64,000 nt of DNA from Branchiostoma floridae (Eukaryota > Chordata > Leptocardii > Amphioxiformes > Branchiostomatidae): positions 6,202,461 to 6,266,460 of the forward strand of contig NC_049992.1 in assembly GCF_000003815.2 (NCBI RefSeq), read 5' to 3'. The notes under the pieces are model-generated. The model worked only from the letters and a program-made list of their open reading frames with translations, was not told where the DNA came from and ran no database searches. The number at the start of each line of letters is the position of its first letter. Position 1 is the stretch's first letter. Below, piece by piece: positions 58,310-64,000 of this stretch. A program made the position numbers and the translations under genes.

Positions 58310-58402
58310 GTCTGCGTAACACAAACTCTGCTGTCCAGGCCTGTAACTGGCCTGTCCCCAGATGTTGGGCGGGCTGCTATAAGCGAGATTAAATCAGGCT
58401 AG
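58310..58402. repeat. Dispersed ~93-bp repeat, copy 2
   Basis: It matches 42930-43022 in the same orientation at about 70 percent by eye. Confidence 0.55.
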
Positions 58403-58568
58403 TGGATGTTGAGTGGAAGGTTGTTTTGGTCCTGTGTATATAGTCCTTGGGCTACAAAGTTATGCAAATGATGATCCCTTCGGCTACTTCACTTGTTCTG
58501 GTATCATATTTGTAAGAAATTCGTCAAGTTTAGATTAATGTGAATACTATTTCAGTTCTAGATTTACC

Positions 58569-60665
58569 CTATAATTCCGTATGCGTCGTGTATGTGGGGT
58601 TGCTGACGCCTTCTTTTGTCATGACGTCATCTTTCTTATCACGCATCATGATACTACCCTGGATGGGTAGCGCGTCCTCTGGAACTTTCAATACGCACCC
58701 GCGTCGACCGAACCGCACGGACAGAAAAATCGCACCGGCCACGAGAACCACGCCACAGAACGCCCCAACAGCCACGCCCACTACAAGCGCCGTGTCTAGC
58801 TGTTCTGTGCCGGTCTGTTGTTTCGGGTCGTCCGTGACTGGTTTTCCCGTGGGTGTCTTTGGTGGGAACGGCGGATCTTTCGTCGGAAACGCAGTTGTTT
58901 TTAAAGGGAGTTCTACAGTCTTCGTCAATATGGTCGTTTTTCCTTTGCTGGTCGTTAAGCCATTTGGTGACGACTCCAAAGGCTTGGCTGTTGAAGAGAC
59001 GTGCTTCGTCGTGTCGGCAATCACCGTCGGTTTCGTCGGGTAGCCGTCGGTCACCTTCGGCTTGGTCGTCGGCGTTGACTCGGTAAGTTTCGGAGTTGTT
59101 TCATCAGTCGTCTTGGTTTCGCTCAGTTTCGGCGTTGTTACAGCGACAGATATGTCAGCTGCTGTAGTTTTTGACGTCGGCTCATAGGTTGTAGATTCCA
59201 TACCATCTGTTGTAGTTTCTGCCATAGGCTGACTTGTAGATTCAAACTGAGTTGCTGTAGTTGGGACTATCGTTGTAGGTTTGGTTGTAGGCTCACTGCT
59301 GGTTAGAGGCGGTGTAGTTGTCTCCTCAGTGGTTGTAACAATTGTTGTTGTTGTTGTAGGTAGTTGCGTTGTAGTACACGGCACGGTTACATCGCTACAG
59401 GTCAAGTCACTATCCGGGAGTTCAGATACGTACAAACCGTCGTTTTCTTCGCAGTAGACCCCACACTGAAACAGAGCCTCGTCTTGCAGTACCGTTGCAG
59501 TCTTCATCCAGTTCTTGAAGTCGTTGAAGTTACAGTCGCACTTCCAAGGGTTTCCCGCGAGATACAAGTACGTCAAGTTTGCGAGGAGCGGAAAATCGCT
59601 TGAACCGATCGTGGTAAACTTGTTATCGGATAACTGTAATGTTGATAAACCCTGTGGTAAGTGCTTCGGGACTTCAGTGAGGAGGTTGTTTGCAAGCTGC
59701 AAGGTTCGAAGCGCGTTTAAACTCTCAAATGTGCGTTCGGTCAAGTCTTCGTCTTCTATTCTGTTTTCGTCCAAGCGTAGGTCATTCAGAACGACAAGAC
59801 CATGAAATGACGAGCTGGCTAAAGACGATATTCTGTTGGAGCTGACGTCTAAGCTGGTGAGGCTAGCCAACTGCACAAAAGTGTTTCCAGCGATAGCGGT
59901 GATTTTGTTGCCGTGTAGAAAGAGTTTTCTGAGCATCGAAAGCCCAGAGAACGCATCTAGTTCGATCTCTTGTATATCGTTTGACTCTAGATGCAAGAAC
60001 ATCAAATCTTTTAAATCATTGAAGGAGTCGTTCCGAACAACTTGTATGTTGTTGTCTTGAAGCGTCAAGAACTGAAGATGCTGCAACTGCTGGATGGCCC
60101 GGGATGGTATATCAACAATGTTGTTTGAAGCCAAATACAGATCCGTTAGACCATCAAGCTGCTGGAATGCAGTTTCATCTACGGTGACTATGTCATTGTT
60201 CGTAAATTTTAGACTTGAGAGGCTTGGAAGGTTGGAAAAGGCTTTGGACTGTATTCGGTTGATTTTATTGTTGCTGAGATCTAAAGACTGAAGTTGTGGA
60301 AGATCTTTAAAGGTGTCAGTTTCTAAAGATGTGAGTTCGTTTCCCTGCATCTGAATTTTTTTTAACATAGAAAGATTCCTAAGGGCTCCAGGGGCGATGC
60401 TCTGAATGCCATTATCGTTCAAATACAGAGTCTGTAGCTGAGGAAGGTTCACGAAGGCTCCCGAGTTTACCCGAACGATGGTATTTCCGGAGATTCGGAC
60501 GAAGGTGACGTCACTCGGGATCGGATCGGGTATGCTCGTCAGGCCGCTGTTGTCGCAGTAGAGCTGGTTGGAGTTATAACTACATCCGCTAGGGGCCCCC
60601 TGGCCGCCAATGAAAGGGACGATGGTGCAGAGGGAAAGAAGGACGGACAGTATGGCCGTTTCCAT
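58569..60665 (-). CDS. Leucine-rich repeat type I transmembrane protein B, single coding exon, NPTY tail
   Basis: 698 aa. I chose the ATG at 60663-60665: it starts a signal peptide (METAILSVLLSLCTIVPFIG), and a cttcttcag acceptor lies upstream, so the longer open frame is probably 5' UTR or intron. Order: signal peptide 1-23; short LRRNT (Cys28, Cys37); about 13 LRRs (QLQTLYLNDNGI, QLQSLDLSNNKI and others); LRRCT 372-430 (NPWKCDC ... CSDVTVPC); Thr-rich stalk 431-625; TM 626-650; 48-residue tail. The tail holds an NPTY motif (689-692), a PTB-domain or clathrin-adaptor signal, and ends THTEL, a class I PDZ ligand form. It shares layout and orientation with protein A, so tandem duplication followed by strong divergence is likely. 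Confidence 0.9.
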   Translation of the reverse strand: METAILSVLLSLCTIVPFIGGQGAPSGCSYNSNQLYCDNSGLTSIPDPIPSDVTFVRISGNTIVRVNSGAFVNLPQLQTLYLNDNGIQSIAPGALRNLSMLKKIQMQGNELTSLETDTFKDLPQLQSLDLSNNKINRIQSKAFSNLPSLSSLKFTNNDIVTVDETAFQQLDGLTDLYLASNNIVDIPSRAIQQLQHLQFLTLQDNNIQVVRNDSFNDLKDLMFLHLESNDIQEIELDAFSGLSMLRKLFLHGNKITAIAGNTFVQLASLTSLDVSSNRISSLASSSFHGLVVLNDLRLDENRIEDEDLTERTFESLNALRTLQLANNLLTEVPKHLPQGLSTLQLSDNKFTTIGSSDFPLLANLTYLYLAGNPWKCDCNFNDFKNWMKTATVLQDEALFQCGVYCEENDGLYVSELPDSDLTCSDVTVPCTTTQLPTTTTTIVTTTEETTTPPLTSSEPTTKPTTIVPTTATQFESTSQPMAETTTDGMESTTYEPTSKTTAADISVAVTTPKLSETKTTDETTPKLTESTPTTKPKVTDGYPTKPTVIADTTKHVSSTAKPLESSPNGLTTSKGKTTILTKTVELPLKTTAFPTKDPPFPPKTPTGKPVTDDPKQQTGTEQLDTALVVGVAVGAFCGVVLVAGAIFLSVRFGRRGCVLKVPEDALPIQGSIMMRDKKDDVMTKEGVSNPTYTTHTEL

Positions 60666-61640
60666 GGCGACTGTTCGTCCACCAGCTTTCCCCTCTAAAA
60701 ATCTGAAGAAGAAAAACAACACAAAGGAAGACGTCATTTTAAAGCACAGATATTGTTGTCGAGTAAAAATTGTCGAGGTAAAATATTAAATGCGGTATTG
60801 TATAACGCCTAAAAAAACATGTTGGGCACTGTACATTCATGTTCTACGAATCTTGGTAGTTTACAGTACCTGTATCTGAAGCGAGAAGAAGTCAAATTCA
60901 ATTAGTAGAATATAATTCTTGTGTTGGTTGAGATTGTACATAATTTATGTATCTGTCAACTATTCTTTTGTTGCGATCTGTACTTAACCCTGTGGGTACA
61001 TGTATATAAATGTATGTACAATCATTCATATATTACACTGAACGACCTATCGCACCTAATTACCTTTCCACATCTAGTTCTTCAAAGTTATCAAATGAAG
61101 ACGCCCCTACTATCTGTACTTGGTGGCGACGAATTCCACTTTACGATAGTTCTAGAACTTCGGCTTCAAGTAAAATGTACCACGGGGACAGTGGCATACT
61201 CGTACGAGTCGTCTGGTAGCGGGATTCAAACTTGAGACCTTCCGGATTACAAACCATTAGACACGCACACTATGTACGTATCGNNNNNNNNNNNNNNNNN
61301 NNNNNNNNNNNNNNNNNNNNNNNNNNNNNNNNNNNNNNNNNNNNNNNNNNNNNNNNNNNNNNNNNNNNNNNNNNNNNNNNNNNGCGGGCTTCAAACTTGA
61401 GACCTTCCGAATTACAAACCATTAGACACGCCCACTATGTACGTATCGTGTGCCCATTTAAGGATAACGTCACCCCTCACCCATTTTTTGGGTAGGCCCC
61501 AAAAACAATACATTTATAAGTTTACAATCCTACCTAGGTTTATGATTTTGAATATGAATGTAAGTGCTTGTAAGTGTGGCCTTTTAAAGACAAAATTAAG
61601 ATATAGACGGATCTCAATGCCTTTGACACGCTTAGCATCT
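60666..61640. other. LRR gene B upstream region with SINE-like repeat
   Basis: It contains the presumed promoter of LRR gene B. On the minus strand, 61200-61265 reads like a tRNA-derived SINE head (gtctaatggtttgtaatccg, then ggtctcaagtttgaatcccg). The same text recurs at 61384-61450, beyond the N run. Confidence 0.5.
61284..61383. other. Assembly gap, exactly 100 N
   Basis: A round 100 N usually marks a gap of unknown size. Nearly the same ~65-bp text (caaacttgagaccttcc ... tatgtacgtatcg) ends on one side and starts on the other. The two contig ends probably overlap, or a tandem repeat was split. Confidence 0.95.
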
Positions 61641-61655
61641 TCACAGAGTGCAATT

Positions 61656-61874
61656 AGTCTCTACCAGACTGCGGCTCGCTGGAAAAATCGTAGAAATGGA
61701 GGAGTTAGCCGGCCAGAGGAATATAACCGGCCAGGGAACAGCACGCGATCGTCGGAGTCTGTTGAATCTCGGTGCCTTGTTTGATGTGCCGCGAGCTGTT
61801 CCCTGGCCGGTTATATTCCTCTCTATTTGTTCCATTTCTACGATTTTCCAGCGATCCGGAGTCTGGTAGAGACT
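61656..61874. mobile_element. Palindromic MITE with AGTCTCTACCAGACT ends
   Basis: agtctctaccagact (61656) mirrors agtctggtagagact (61860), and the interior aggaatataaccggccaggg mirrors ccctggccggttatattcct. A lone end-like match is at about 36079. No coding capacity. Confidence 0.85.
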
Positions 61875-62892
61875 ACAGTGCAATCTGCATTTACCACTCC
61901 TCCATAGTTGTGAGTTTAATCATTAAAGAGTGCTTGCTGTGAGGGGCTACTTAAAACACCGTGTTATCAGTTCGCAAACATTTGGAGTCAGGCCACCTTC
62001 CGTGGGGCGTGATTTTGTTACGCGTCAAACAGCTCAGCAGTTTTAACTGTCAACAACTCAAACCGTTGGATTTGACTTTTAATAACGGGGGAGGGGGTTG
62101 ATAGCACCTTTTTTAAGCAAGGCTTTCAAAAGTTACGGTGGTTGATAGAGTTAGACTGATTTGTAACATTTAAGGAGACAAACAAACAAATAGAATAGTA
62201 TAGAATGTGTCTACTCTAGTCTAACAGCTAACTCTAAACTGTAACTTGTTTTGTAATTTTCCGGCAGTTACGATTTTGCTAGCTGAAGATCTGCTCCAAT
62301 ATTTCCAAAAATTAAAAGTATTGCCTTTGGTAGATCCACGCCCGCGGTGGATTGTATTCGAAGGTATATCTTTTCTATTGACAGAAATACCTCTGTTTAC
62401 ACCCCGCCCACCGGAATCAGCTCAATCAGACCGTTCGGCACTCGTTCGGTCTACTCAAACGCTTGAAAATATTCTAAGATTCTTTAAACATCAGTACAAG
62501 TTTGAAGGAAAATCTGTCGATTCGCTACTCCCGAAGGCTTATTGATTTAGTTTACTTTAGCGGTACTCCAGGGGTGTTGCCAAACCTATCAAAGTCCACT
62601 GAGCCATGGGTGCTCTAAATTTCTGCCAAAATGTTGCAAATCAAAATTCTATTATTTTCATCTTAACGACAAGATTATACAACTAAAAAAAATATCTAGT
62701 CAATACTACGATTTCATAAAGCAATGTTTTGCTCTGCGTCAACTTCAGGCAGAAAGAAGCCTTTATAAAAATGACAAACTCCAAGCGGTCGCGATCTACA
62801 CTCCCTACATGTCTACAGGTCTACAGAAGTGTCTTTTTTATGCAAGCTACGTTTCTAACAGTTCTTTTCGTCTTAGATCACAAACGTACCTT

Positions 62893-63100
62893 CAAGTTGG
62901 TGCTCTTGTGTGGACTGTCAGAAGTTGTACCGCTTACACCGGAGTTCACCTGAGAGTTACGTAAAACTGTGTCAGGGTCCACCTGCCGGTCTATGACGTA
63001 ATGCTTGCCCTGACCCGAAGTGACCTCGCGCGGATATAACAAGCTAGAACGTTTAGATGCCGCATAACATTGATTTATGGATGGTATATCCTTTAGGGAA
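62893..63100 (-). other. Possible exon of an unidentified minus-strand gene
   Basis: An open stretch reads SSLLYPREVTSGQGKHYVID and continues to SPHKSTNLK before a gtacgt donor (62892). Acceptors could be ttctag (exon start 63044) or ctaaag (start about 63096). The polar composition suits a cytoplasmic tail or linker. A second possible exon lies at about 63228-63276 (tttcag acceptor, gttagc donor). No family recognised. If real, the gene body would extend right of the window. Confidence 0.28.
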
Positions 63101-63714
63101 TATTTCATAGATGATAAATATGTTCTGTGGCATAGGCTTTGAATTATTAATGTAAAAAATATGATGTCCACTCACGCACATGTATACAGTCATATACACA
63201 ATACAATACCAAAGCTAACCTTTGTTATTACGGCCATGAAAAATGGAGGTACTGTTTTGGTTGCGCCTCTGAAATTTAGTATGTGGGTAGGTCGTGGTAA
63301 GACAAGGGTCATATAGTCAACATTGGGCCTGCTGACGAGCACCCTTGGTACTACAGCAACACTTCCAGTATTTGTATCTTGTCTTATACATGCTATAGTC
63401 TTGTTATGAATGTTGTAATAAAAATATTCCATGTATATCTATGGTTTGGGAATACTTTTTGACCACATGTACCGAACCCGAAGGGTCATATCGTTATCAT
63501 GACGTTTGATAAAAATTACTCATGTTTTAGGTCCCACTCGTCTCTTTATCATGAAACACAGAGCCATCTTTTTCCAAGCTGTTAATTTGCTATGCACGCG
63601 GGTTGAGATATTTTTGAAATTCAAGAAAGTTGGTGTTTGTATGTTCGGTTCTTTTATTTTTGTTTTTGTTTTCTTCCCAGAAAGATATCCTTGTCATTTG
63701 CTAAGCTGCATTTT

Positions 63715-63812
63715 GAAAACCCCATATTCAGCCCTAAGCTTAAGGGTCGTTTCAGAATGCAACGAAACCCCATATTCAGCCCTAAGCTTAAGGGTCGTTT
63801 CAGAATGCAACG
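63715..63812. repeat. 47-bp direct repeat, two copies
   Basis: cccatattcagccctaagct plus taagggtcgtttcagaatgc occurs at 63721 and again at 63768. Each copy contains the palindrome ccctaagcttaaggg. The open frames crossing it have no known similarity. Confidence 0.85.
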
Positions 63813-64000
63813 TACACAACAGAAGACGCGGTCAATTTCACCCATTATCAAATATGCCAGTCCCAGTCAAGGCATTCTGGGGTCTCAAAGAGTGAATATT
63901 TCCGACAAAAGTGACTCTTTTAAAGGTAGATATATCTTCTTTATTGTTTTCAAGTCTTGGAGTTCAGACTTACCCTCTCTGATATTAATCTATCTAGTTG

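Larger units (their letters stand above)
56604..58568. other. Spacer between the two LRR genes
   Basis: No gene seen. It holds the 5' UTR/promoter of LRR gene A, a diverged SINE body at about 57060-57210 (gtgtggcaaaagggctaagg), a MITE at 58038-58230 and the dispersed repeat at 58310-58402. Confidence 0.6.

Noticed and set aside
62246-62545. Plus-strand frame encoding a LAEDLLQYFQKLKVLPLVD stretch, after a cag acceptor-like site
   Set aside because: Composition looks coding-like, but there is no start context, partner exon or recognisable family. Kept only as a note.

Overview
This is eukaryotic, animal genomic DNA: long genes with GT-AG introns, low coding density, many palindromic transposon remnants, and two runs of N (4437-4983 and 61284-61383) from a draft assembly. 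The gene set (ZCWPW1-like, MEPCE, NECAP, MTHFR, and intronless transmembrane leucine-rich-repeat genes) and the abundant short TIR elements whose ends read CTGTAAATGCA fit a cephalochordate (Branchiostoma, amphioxus). That is inference; no marker gene fixes the species.

Layout from left to right. (1) 1-8.2 kb: the N-terminal two thirds of a minus-strand ZCWPW1-like histone reader; nine exons were joined by matching splice phase. Its PWWP half lies outside the window. (2) 10.4-19.1 kb: plus-strand MEPCE, the 7SK snRNA methylphosphate capping enzyme, four coding exons, 645 aa. It is head-to-head with the ZCWPW1-like gene, as I recall the human pair on 7q22 to be. Its intron 2 holds a 338-bp inverted repeat with two mismatches flanking a 2.6-kb spacer. 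Its intron 3 holds a TGAG microsatellite interrupted by a LINE fragment. (3) 22.1-33.1 kb: plus-strand NECAP, a clathrin/AP-2 accessory protein, eight coding exons, 279 aa, ending in WVQF. (4) 33.1-39.6 kb: intergenic DNA full of foldback elements. (5) 39.6-50.7 kb: minus-strand MTHFR, twelve coding exons, 686 aa, tail-to-tail with NECAP. The start of its exon 2, with the splice acceptor, is tandemly copied. (6) 54.4-60.7 kb: two tandem minus-strand, single-coding-exon type I membrane proteins (LRRNT, about 13 LRRs, LRRCT, Pro/Thr-rich stalk, TM, short tail). (7) 60.7-64 kb: repeats, an assembly gap and possible exons of an unidentified minus-strand gene.

The genes do not form one pathway: chromatin reading, snRNA capping, endocytosis, one-carbon metabolism and cell-surface recognition. 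The main interest lies in how mobile and tandem DNA has struck splice sites: the copied MTHFR acceptor, a MITE whose 8-bp target duplication is the NECAP exon 7 donor, and a 46-bp satellite of donor-like motifs beside a ZCWPW1-like exon. Exon limits were read by eye from splice signals, phase and family similarity; no transcript evidence was available.
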